From Nitrospira sp. LK70 (lineage in GTDB: Bacteria; Nitrospirota; Nitrospiria; Nitrospirales; Nitrospiraceae), in contig PHGD01000049.1 of NCBI GenBank assembly GCA_011090425.1, positions 1 through 37,343 on the forward strand: a stretch of 37,343 nt of DNA, read 5' to 3'. The notes under the pieces were generated by a model, which worked only from the letters and a program-made list of their open reading frames with translations, was not told the DNA's origin and ran no database searches. Shown piece by piece: positions 25,549 through 33,072 of this stretch; position 1 is the stretch's first letter; each line of letters begins with the position of its first letter. The position numbers and the translations under genes were made by a program.

Positions 25549-26051
25549 AGCGACCTGATGAGTCCTTCATGGGAAAGCGGTACAACGGCATCGTCATGGC
25601 GAAGGGACCGGGTGTCATCTTGAAACAAAATATCTGTGTCATCGATGGGCGTGGTGGTGGAATGGGCAGTCGTCTGGTGGCGGGACTCATTTCGCATATG
25701 GGTCGCAGGTATGACGTCATCGGATTAGGGACGAACGAGGTTGCGGCTGAGGCTATGAAGCAAGCCGGAGCGACTCGTGTGGTGATAGGAGCCGCAGCGA
25801 TTGCCGAGACTGTCCCGGCCGCCGACGTGATACTGGGAACACTCAACGTGGTGATGCCGGGCACCATGTTGGGGGAGATCACCCCGGAAATCGTGACTGC
25901 GGTTCTGGCGTCCAAGGCTAAGAAGGTGTTGTTGCCGCTGAATCGAGTCCAGGTGGAAGTCGTTGGAACTGAAGGCCACACGATGGAGAGGTTGATCGAC
26001 GAGTGCCTCGCACGCGTCCTTGTTGCCGTACAAGCAACCTGCCAAGTATAA
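25545..26051 (+). CDS. DUF3842 family protein
   Basis: A 168-residue protein, no signal peptide. The N-terminal part NICVIDGRGGGMGSRLVAGL and VIGLGTNEVAAEAMKQAGAT form a Rossmann-like nucleotide-binding pattern, and ITPEIVTAVLASKAKKVLLPLNR closes the domain. This matches DUF3842, of unknown biochemical role. The ATG overlaps the tonB stop. Internal ATGs at 25569 and 25596 are possible starts, and the family core begins close to them. In this context a link to metal handling is possible, but nothing in the sequence shows it. Confidence 0.75.
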   Translation: MKRPDESFMGKRYNGIVMAKGPGVILKQNICVIDGRGGGMGSRLVAGLISHMGRRYDVIGLGTNEVAAEAMKQAGATRVVIGAAAIAETVPAADVILGTLNVVMPGTMLGEITPEIVTAVLASKAKKVLLPLNRVQVEVVGTEGHTMERLIDECLARVLVAVQATCQV

Positions 26052-26176
26052 CGGCATTCCCATTTCGTTCTGAGTTGCGAGACCACGAGGGTCTACGCCG
26101 GTCGATGAGTCGGCTGTCGAGAGATTGTCGTGGGCGTCTCATCCGTCCACAGAATCCGTGATGAGGAATCGTGGAC

Positions 26177-28222
26177 ATGACACGCGCAATGACGCTCGTG
26201 CTTGCGTTTGCCGTGGTCCTGAGCGTTTGGGAAACGGCCCAAGCTCACGACCCCGAGGAGCCAGAATTGGAAGTGCCGGAAGTTGCGGTCATCGGTGAAA
26301 AACCGGTGGCGGCTTCCTCTCAACAGTTCATCCCCGACAAAGAGATCGTGCTGCAGCCTCAAGGCAGACCGGCCCAAATTCTTCGCTTGATCCCCGGTAT
26401 GGTGGCGGTTGAGCATTCCGGCGGGGCAGGAAAGGCGGACCAGTACTTTCTCCGCGGATTCGACGCCGACCATGGAACGGATGTCGCCTTCTTCACGGAC
26501 GGCATGCCGATCAACCTCCGGACACACGCGCATGGGCAGGGGTATGCCGATCTGAATTTCATCATTCCTGAAACCATTGAAGGTGTCGAGGCCACCAAAG
26601 GCGCCTATCTCCCGGAGATCGGCGATTTTGATGTGGCAGGGGCGATCAATTTCAAGACCAGACAAGTCGTTAAAGAAGGCATCGCGCAGGCGACCGGCGG
26701 GGAGTTCAACATGCAACGGTATCTGGTGATGTTCTCACCGACGAAAGACAGAATCCGCACGTTATTTGCCGGGGAAATCTACGATACGAACGGCCCGTTC
26801 ATAAACCACAACGACTACCTTCGCAGCAATGTGCTCGGGAAAATCACCAGTAACTTCACCGGGCGAGACGAAATCAGCCTGACGGCGACGATTCAGTATT
26901 CGAAGTGGAATGCCTCTGGGGAGATTCCCCAACGTGCAGTCTTTGCGGGACTGATCGATCGGTTCGGCTCCATCGATCCCTCCGAGGGCGGCAACACGCT
27001 CAGGAGCACGGTCCGACTGAACTACCATTACGACACGACGACGGGCGGGCAATTCTTTGCCAATGCCTACGGGCAGTATTACCGGCTGGACCTCTTTACG
27101 AATTTTACGTTCTTTCTCAACGATCCCGTTAACGGCGACGGTATTGCGCAATACGATCGCCGTGGCATCTATGGCGGCGACCTCGGCTACAAACAACGAG
27201 GAGAGATTCTGGGAATCCCGGTCATTGGGACGGTCGGATTTCAAACGAGATTGGACGACATCCACACCAAGTTGGGCACGCAAACGAAGAGGACTCCGAC
27301 CGGCACGACGACGGACAGCGACGTCTTCGAGGTGTCCTATGCGCCGTTCGTCAAGGCCGAGGCCCAGCCGATCTCCTGGATGCGGCTGGCGGGCGGATTG
27401 CGCTGGGAAATATTTACCTTCGATGTAAAGAACCTCTGTACCGCTTGTGCAGAGCAACCGGGTGGAAACACGAGCTCGGGGATCCTCCTTCCGAAAATGA
27501 ACATGATTCTCGGGCCATGGGTGAAGACGGAATTCTTCGTCAACTATGGAGAAGGGTTTCACAGTAACGATGCGCGCTCCGCCGTACAGGTGGGGAGTTC
27601 ACCGCTTGCTCGTTCAGTGAACTATGAGGTCGGTGTCCGATCCAAGCCTTGGGGACCGGAGGGACTCGAATTGACCGCCACGGCTTGGCGAATCGACCTC
27701 CAGTCCGAACTCGTCTTTGTCGGGGATGAAGGCACAACCGAAATTCGCGGGCCGAGTCGACGACAGGGCTTTGAAGTTGCCGCGCGGGGCCAAGTCTGGG
27801 GCCCGCTGTATGTCAACGGCAGCTTCACCTGGACCGACGCCAAGTTCCGTAACGGGGACGCGATTCCTCTGGCGCCGGAATACACCGCCTATGGGGCCGC
27901 AATCCTGACATGGCCGCTGGGGCTGACGTCACAGTTCCAGGCCACGTATCTCGGAGTCAGGCCGCTCATCGAAGATCAGAGCATCAAATCGCCCTCGTGG
28001 ATCGTCTTTGATTGGACACAGCGCTATCGGTTGCCGTTCCGGTTGCCTCATGGCCGCCTGGAAGCATTTTACTTCATACAGAATCTGTTCGATACCCACT
28101 GGGAACAGGCGATCTTTGCGTTTGAATCAAGACTGAAGAACGAGCCGGCCGGGGTGATGGACATCCATTTCGTGCCGGGGAATCCGCGGACGGTGATGGG
28201 AGGCCTGGCATGGTACTTTTGA
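26177..28222 (+). CDS. TonB-dependent outer-membrane receptor
   Basis: A 681-residue receptor with a signal peptide (MTRAMTLVLAFAVVLSVW). A likely TonB box is PEVAVIGEKP just after it. The plug domain includes RPAQILRLIPGMVAVE, QYFLRGFDADHG and GVEATKGAYLPEIGDFDVAG, and the barrel ends in a C-terminal Phe (GLAWYF). Several His in the plug (HAHGQGY) could suit a metal complex. GAGGA about 9 nt before the ATG at 26177 favours that start over GTG 26171. The neighbouring NikR and TonB make nickel or cobalt the leading guess for the substrate. Confidence 0.9.
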   Translation: MTRAMTLVLAFAVVLSVWETAQAHDPEEPELEVPEVAVIGEKPVAASSQQFIPDKEIVLQPQGRPAQILRLIPGMVAVEHSGGAGKADQYFLRGFDADHGTDVAFFTDGMPINLRTHAHGQGYADLNFIIPETIEGVEATKGAYLPEIGDFDVAGAINFKTRQVVKEGIAQATGGEFNMQRYLVMFSPTKDRIRTLFAGEIYDTNGPFINHNDYLRSNVLGKITSNFTGRDEISLTATIQYSKWNASGEIPQRAVFAGLIDRFGSIDPSEGGNTLRSTVRLNYHYDTTTGGQFFANAYGQYYRLDLFTNFTFFLNDPVNGDGIAQYDRRGIYGGDLGYKQRGEILGIPVIGTVGFQTRLDDIHTKLGTQTKRTPTGTTTDSDVFEVSYAPFVKAEAQPISWMRLAGGLRWEIFTFDVKNLCTACAEQPGGNTSSGILLPKMNMILGPWVKTEFFVNYGEGFHSNDARSAVQVGSSPLARSVNYEVGVRSKPWGPEGLELTATAWRIDLQSELVFVGDEGTTEIRGPSRRQGFEVAARGQVWGPLYVNGSFTWTDAKFRNGDAIPLAPEYTAYGAAILTWPLGLTSQFQATYLGVRPLIEDQSIKSPSWIVFDWTQRYRLPFRLPHGRLEAFYFIQNLFDTHWEQAIFAFESRLKNEPAGVMDIHFVPGNPRTVMGGLAWYF

Positions 28223-28306
28223 CCGGCCGAATAGTTTATGCTCAATGGGCAATAGCTGAATTGTAAGTTCGCAATCCCGGCAGTTACCATCCGGCACTCA
28301 CTGAGC

Positions 28307-28852
28307 ATGGTGAAGCCAAAGACTCTCTCTCGTGCCTTTTTCAATCGTTCCACCCTGACGGTGGCGCGTTCGCTGATCGGCAAGTACCTGGTGCGCGAGA
28401 ACGGGAAGGGGTCGGTCGCAGGAAAAGTCATCGAGGTGGAAGCCTATGTCGGTCCCGAGGACAAGGCTTGCCATGCCTCGAAAGGTAGGACCGCAAGGAC
28501 GGAGGTGCTGTTCGGTCCTCCAGGAATGTCATATGTCTACCTCATTTATGGGATGTACTACATGTTGAATGTGGTGACAGAGCGGATGGAATTTCCCGCA
28601 GCGGTGCTCATTCGAGCGATCGAAGTCGAAGGAGAGTTGATCGACGGGCCAGGAAAGCTCTGTCGTGCATTGGAGATCGATCGGTCATTGAATCGACTCG
28701 ACATGACCCATGGCCGATCCCTCTGGTTCGAAGATCGAGGCGTACGGATTCCCAACAAGCAGGTCGGGACGTTCCCGAGAATCGGGGTTGCGTATGCGGG
28801 AATTTGGGCGAAAAAACCCTGGCGGTTTCGTTTGCTCCAGAGCGAGAGTTAA
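28307..28852 (+). CDS. mpg: 3-methyladenine DNA glycosylase (AAG/MPG family)
   Basis: A 181-residue enzyme that excises alkylated purines. SLIGKYLVREN, AGKVIEVEAYVGPEDKACHA (with the catalytic Glu in EVEAY), RTEVLFGPPGMSYVYLIYGMYYMLNV and GPGKLCRALEI are AAG signature segments. The length is near the bacterial norm of 180-210. It does not fit the metal theme of the neighbouring genes and is probably an independent unit. A palindromic element separates it from the convergent gene downstream. Confidence 0.93.
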   Translation: MVKPKTLSRAFFNRSTLTVARSLIGKYLVRENGKGSVAGKVIEVEAYVGPEDKACHASKGRTARTEVLFGPPGMSYVYLIYGMYYMLNVVTERMEFPAAVLIRAIEVEGELIDGPGKLCRALEIDRSLNRLDMTHGRSLWFEDRGVRIPNKQVGTFPRIGVAYAGIWAKKPWRFRLLQSES

Positions 28853-28862
28853 GTAGACCCCG

Positions 28863-28984
28863 CAGGCTGGTCAAACAGTCCGTCCAGCAAGGCCTCAGCA
28901 AGCGAGGAGGCGAGGCGTACACTTCGGTACGTTGAGCCTCTGAGCGATGCGAGAACGCCGCTGGCGGACTGTTTCAACAGCCTG
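28863..28984. repeat. 122-bp palindromic repeat element
   Basis: The ends are inverted repeats: CAGGCTGGTCAAACAGTCCG at the left and CGGACTGTTTCAACAGCCTG at the right (complementary apart from a mismatch or two). The CCAGC/GCTGG arms continue inward, and an inner hairpin has CGTAC/GTACG arms around ACTTCG. It resembles a dispersed element I recognise from Nitrospira genomes. It lies between two convergent genes and touches the stop codon of the minus one, so it could work as a two-way terminator. Confidence 0.75.
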
Positions 28985-29350
28985 TTAGTCGATCTGGCGA
29001 TCGCCGGTGATCTTGGTTGCGGAGGTTACCGGCGGAGCAATTTGGACCTGAGGCCCGTCGACGTTTGGAAGCCTCCCGGCACCCTGCTCTCCCGTGATTC
29101 TCGCATTGTCGGTCTTGACCAGTTTCTGTTCGGCGTTCTGGACGGACTCCGCTGATCTCAACAGCGTAGACGCTCCGCGCGCGTCCGTTTGGCCGGGATC
29201 GTTCGCCGTCGGCTGGCCGTTCACGGGACTGCCATCGTTCTTCATGGGGTAGCCCTCATGTTTCGGCAGCAGTGCAGGATTGGCCGAGGCCACCGAGCAT
29301 GCAAGTAGGATCGAGGAGACTGTCGCGACTGCACCGGTAAGAAGTTTCAT
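28985..29350 (-). CDS. Small secreted protein, unknown function
   Basis: A 121-residue protein with a signal peptide (MKLLTGAVATVSSILLACSVASA). The mature part is polar and Pro/Gly/Asn-rich with no clear domain: KHEGYPMKNDGSPVNGQPT, later KTDNARITGEQGAG. AAGGGAG lies 7 nt before the ATG at 29350; an ATG two codons earlier is too near. The stop codon borders a palindromic element. I do not recognise a family. Confidence 0.65.
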   Translation of the reverse strand: MKLLTGAVATVSSILLACSVASANPALLPKHEGYPMKNDGSPVNGQPTANDPGQTDARGASTLLRSAESVQNAEQKLVKTDNARITGEQGAGRLPNVDGPQVQIAPPVTSATKITGDRQID

Positions 29351-29580
29351 ACCCATTCTCCCTTCGAGCTATGACGATGGATGACAATCATACGTTTCAA
29401 GCGTTCCATTTGAATGACTACATCCGAGGCCTGAATCATAGCGAGGGAGGGGCGCTCTGTCAAACGGGCAGTAGGAGCAAGACTCGCGAGGCGTGCGAGA
29501 AACGCGAGACCGGCAAGGCCCTTCATCTGCCCGCGTCACGCTTGCCGCGCATGTCGCGCGCGTCCTGCGTCTCAATTCGG

Positions 29581-31419
29581 TCAGCGCGGATGGCGCCGGC
29601 CACGGCCACGATGCCGAAACGTCGGACCGCGACTCACACCATGCAGACGAATGGTGACCGTCGTACCTTCACCGGGGGCGCTGCCGATCGCAATGGTTCC
29701 TCCGTGCTCCTCGACGATTTTTTTGACGCTGGAGAGGCCCAGGCCGGTCCCCGAGCGCTTGGTGGTGAAAAATGGCTCGAAGACTTTGTCGACGATTTCA
29801 GCCGGGATGGGGACTCCGTTATTCTGAATGAGAATCTGAACCTCAAGCCCTCGTCCGGCACGATGTTGGGTGACCTGGATATTGAGATGGCCGCCGGGAG
29901 ACATGGCTTCACACGCGTTCCGGAATATGCTCAAGAACGCCTGTTGGAGCTTGGCCTCATCGCCGCGCACGGGCGCGATGACATTGGCGTAGTCTTTGGT
30001 GACTTGGATACGGGTCGCTTCCAGATCGGTTCCGACCACCACGAGGGCGCTCTCGACCACCTCCGGAATACGGCATAAATGACGACTGAGTTCCAGCGGC
30101 TTCGCGTAGTCGAGGATCTCGTTCAGAATCGCTTCGATCCGGATCAAGTCGCGCATCGCATTCTCGACGCGTGTCTGAGGGTCGAAGTCGAGGATTCCTT
30201 CACCGGTTACTTCTTCGAGTTGCGATCGAATGGACGCGAGGGGTTCACGGATTTCAGTCGCCAAAAAGGCGCTGAACTCGCCGATCGCGGCCTGACGTTC
30301 TTGTTTCCGAATGATGGGTTCGGAGGGGGCGGCCACGGCCAGTTGTAGCCCCGTGGTTCCGACGTCGGTCGCCGGGGAAGGAGCGGCAGCCTGCGGCGCA
30401 GGTGCCTGTAAGACCTCCGAGAGTTTGAGGATAATGGGCTCCAGCGTCCTGGCATCGGTGGTCTGATACCGTTGTGAGTCTTTCGACCCCAACGTCAACG
30501 TCCCGCCGACCTGGCCTTTGACGAAGAAGGGAACGACGAGCGACGACTGAAACTGGTCCTTGAAGAGATGTTTATGATCGAGAAAGCGGCCCTGGGTAGA
30601 AGCCAGATCGTGATCCACACGAGGTTTGCGATGGCGGACGGCCCATCCCGCCGCCGAACCGTCGAGCGTCAGGCGCTGGCCTGGTTTTAACTCTTTCTTG
30701 GCGTCCTTTGGGTCTGCTTTCACGTCGCCGGCGATTCCCAACACCTCGACATTTCCGGCCAGTGGATCATAGTAGCAAGCCCAGGCTCGGTCATAGGTCA
30801 CATATTGGTGAGCCTCGTCCAAGACCGCCTCGATCCTTTCTTGAAGCTCAGGTGAAAAATGCTTGGTCATGGGAGGAAACAGGTCCGCTCCGATCTGCAG
30901 AGGAGAACCAGGTTCCTGAGTGACGTACGAACGACTCAACACCACGTTGCTATTGAAGAGTCCTTCGCGGTCCAGCGCCTTGGTCATGTCGTCGCACATC
31001 TGCTCCAGGTGGAGTTTGTCTTTCTTGGAGAAGGCTGCTGCCTCTTTCCGTCCGATGACCAGGCAACCGTAGACGTTATTGAAGTGGCGAAGCGGGACGG
31101 CCAGCAGGGATTTTGCACCGGGAGTAATCAACCGCAGGCGGATGGCATGCCCACCATCATGATCTTGGACTGGCGGGGTCAAGGCAGCGGCACGTTGCGT
31201 CGAGAGGGTACGGAGAATGGCTTGCACATCTCTCGGCGTGAACCCCCGCGACGCATGTTCGACGAGAGGCCCGTTCTCTTGATGGAAGACGGCCGCCAAG
31301 GCGGCATCCGTGCCGATGTCGTTCAACGCGCTGTTCAACGTCCGTTGAAGGTGCGTTTCAGGGGACGGCTTTGTTTGAGGAATCGAACTCGTCATACGAT
31401 TACGTGCGAGCGGTTGCAT
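29581..31419 (-). CDS. GAF-GAF histidine kinase homologue lacking the phospho-acceptor His
   Basis: A 612-residue soluble protein: GAF-like domain about 20-150 (with LLAVPLRHFNNVYGCLVIG), a second about 190-335 (SLVVPFFVKGQVGGTLTLG), a DHp-like region about 375-450, and a HATPase domain (about 485-605). The ATPase N box (FRNACEAM, N501) and G2 box (GTGLGL, 557-562) are present. In the H box FLATEIREPLASI, Thr388 stands where HEIRNPL proteins have the His. The G1 box reads NNG rather than DNG. Autophosphorylation by the standard path is unlikely. No receiver gene adjoins it. The start is uncertain (31419 or 31395). Confidence 0.85.
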   Translation of the reverse strand: MQPLARNRMTSSIPQTKPSPETHLQRTLNSALNDIGTDAALAAVFHQENGPLVEHASRGFTPRDVQAILRTLSTQRAAALTPPVQDHDGGHAIRLRLITPGAKSLLAVPLRHFNNVYGCLVIGRKEAAAFSKKDKLHLEQMCDDMTKALDREGLFNSNVVLSRSYVTQEPGSPLQIGADLFPPMTKHFSPELQERIEAVLDEAHQYVTYDRAWACYYDPLAGNVEVLGIAGDVKADPKDAKKELKPGQRLTLDGSAAGWAVRHRKPRVDHDLASTQGRFLDHKHLFKDQFQSSLVVPFFVKGQVGGTLTLGSKDSQRYQTTDARTLEPIILKLSEVLQAPAPQAAAPSPATDVGTTGLQLAVAAPSEPIIRKQERQAAIGEFSAFLATEIREPLASIRSQLEEVTGEGILDFDPQTRVENAMRDLIRIEAILNEILDYAKPLELSRHLCRIPEVVESALVVVGTDLEATRIQVTKDYANVIAPVRGDEAKLQQAFLSIFRNACEAMSPGGHLNIQVTQHRAGRGLEVQILIQNNGVPIPAEIVDKVFEPFFTTKRSGTGLGLSSVKKIVEEHGGTIAIGSAPGEGTTVTIRLHGVSRGPTFRHRGRGRRHPR

Positions 31420-31521
31420 TGTAGCCGGAACATCGGCGAATAGCTACAGTCTCAGAACGGGAGCCAATGACCACGCAGTCTGAGTCAACGCAGGCTGACC
31501 CCACCGTTTTCAATGACCGCT

Positions 31522-31577
31522 CCGTTCGTCCTGAGGCTCTCGAAGCCTGTGGTGAGTTCATCGAACCGGAGGAACGG
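31522..31577. repeat. REP-like inverted repeat
   Basis: CCGTTCGTCC at the left and GGAGGAACGG at the right are near-perfect inverted repeats. The inside contains CTCTCGAAG and TTCATCGAACC motifs like the TTCGTCGAAC-type repeats scattered in many bacterial genomes. It sits between the kinase homologue and the WD40 gene. Confidence 0.5.
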
Positions 31578-31869
31578 AGGGTTTCTCCGCAACCAGTTCG
31601 AACAGCTGCTGATCCTGTCTCCATTGGCTGAGCCTACTCCTTCGTAGACATTGTCGCGTCCGGGACGCCGTACCGACGCCGCTCATCGTCAGTCAAGTCT
31701 CGTCCAATAGTTTTCCGCAACTCCGCCGCGAGTTCATTGATCGGGCGGCAGGCTTCGCAACGCCACAGCCGCGCTGTCCCATCCCAACTCGCCGTGACTA
31801 CCGTCTTCCCATCGGGCGCAAACTGCGCGTTCCTGACCCCTTCCTCATTGCCGCTCAGCAACTGCAGCT

Positions 31870-32009
31870 CCTTGCCGCTCGCGACGTCCCACAACCGCGC
31901 TGTGTCATCCGAACTCGCCGTGACGACCGTCTTCCCATCGGCGGCAAACTGCGCGTGCATGACCGAGTCCTCATGGCCGCGCAGGACGTGGAGCTCCTTG
32001 CCGCTCGCC
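31870..32009. repeat. WD40 module copy 1 of 3, 140 bp identical
   Basis: One 126-bp WD40 repeat with the residues GHEDSVMHAQFAADG plus a 14-bp overlap. By eye identical to 32385-32524 and 32933-33072. It is followed on the right by a second copy of the 14-bp end, which breaks the frame. Confidence 0.85.
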
Positions 32010-32384
32010 CCTTGCCGCTCGCCACATCCCACAGGTGTGCCGTCGAATCCCAACTCACCGTGACCACCGTTTTCCCGGCGAGGGCAAACTGCGCGCTCGT
32101 GACCCCGCCCTCATGCCGCAGGACGTGGAGCTCCTTGCCGCTCGCGACGTCCCACAACCGCGCTGTGTCATCCGAACTCGCCGTGACGACCGTCTTCCCA
32201 TCGGGGGCAAACTGCGCGCTCGTGACCGGGCCCGCATGGCCGCGCAGGATGTGGAACTCCTTGCCGCTCGCCACATCCCACAGCCGCGCGGTCTGGTCGT
32301 CGCTGGCCGTGACGACGGTCTTCCTATCGGGGGCAAACTGGGCGCTCGCGACCGGGCTCGCATGGCCGCGCAGGATGTGGAGCT

Positions 32385-32524
32385 CCTTGCCGCTCGCGAC
32401 GTCCCACAACCGCGCTGTGTCATCCGAACTCGCCGTGACGACCGTCTTCCCATCGGCGGCAAACTGCGCGTGCATGACCGAGTCCTCATGGCCGCGCAGG
32501 ACGTGGAGCTCCTTGCCGCTCGCC
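32385..32524. repeat. WD40 module copy 2 of 3, 140 bp identical
   Basis: Identical to the modules at 31870 and 32933. Its right end is followed by a 32-bp tandem copy of the module end (32525-32556), which shifts the frame. Confidence 0.85.
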
Positions 32525-32932
32525 CGCGCAGGACGTGGAGCTCCTTGCCGCTCGCCACATCCCACAGCCGCGCGGTCTGGTCGTCGCTGGCCGTGACGAC
32601 GGTCTTCCCATCGGGGGCAAACTGCGCGCTCGTGACCGGGCCCGCATGGCCGCGCAGGATGTGGAACTCCTTGCCGCTGGCGACATCCCACAGGCGCGCG
32701 GTCTGGTCTGTCTCAAAGGGCCTGCCACTCGCGGTGACGACGGTCTTGCCGTCGGGGGCAAACTGGGCGCTGTTGACCGGGCCCGCATGGCCGCGTAGGG
32801 CGTGCAACTCCTTGCCGCTGACGACATCCCACAGGCGCGCGGTCTTATCCTCGCTGGCCGTGACGATGGTCTTCCCATCGAGGGCAAACTGCGCGCTCGT
32901 GACCGGGCCCGCATGCCGCAGGACGTGCAGTT

Positions 32933-33072
32933 CCTTGCCGCTCGCGACGTCCCACAACCGCGCTGTGTCATCCGAACTCGCCGTGACGACCGTCTTCCCA
33001 TCGGCGGCAAACTGCGCGTGCATGACCGAGTCCTCATGGCCGCGCAGGACGTGGAGCTCCTTGCCGCTCGCC
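32933..33072. repeat. WD40 module copy 3 of 3, 140 bp identical
   Basis: Identical to the modules at 31870 and 32385. Right of it, 26 bp normally found between two WD40 repeats are missing, so the frame of the main gene ends just beyond it. Confidence 0.85.

Larger units (their letters stand above)
31634..33071 (-). pseudogene. Out-of-frame continuation of the WD40 array of the nSTAND gene
   Basis: Past the stop of the first frame, WD40 coding continues in three further frames, ending at the TAG/TGA near 31634 with a natural C-terminus (LAAELRKTIGRDLTDDERRR). The breaks are at a 26-nt deletion near 33073, a 32-nt tandem duplication at 32525-32556, and a 14-nt tandem duplication at 32010-32023; each is consistent with the change of frame. 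Joining these would give about ten more WD40 repeats. Whether the cell has the same breaks needs checking. Confidence 0.75.

Noticed and set aside
26051-26176. NikR operator upstream of the TonB-dependent receptor
   Set aside because: No GTATGA-N16-TCATAC-like dyad could be found by eye in this interval.
31420-31633. A gene between the kinase homologue and the WD40 region
   Set aside because: Only a short minus frame is open; the interval holds a REP-like inverted repeat and no ribosome site.
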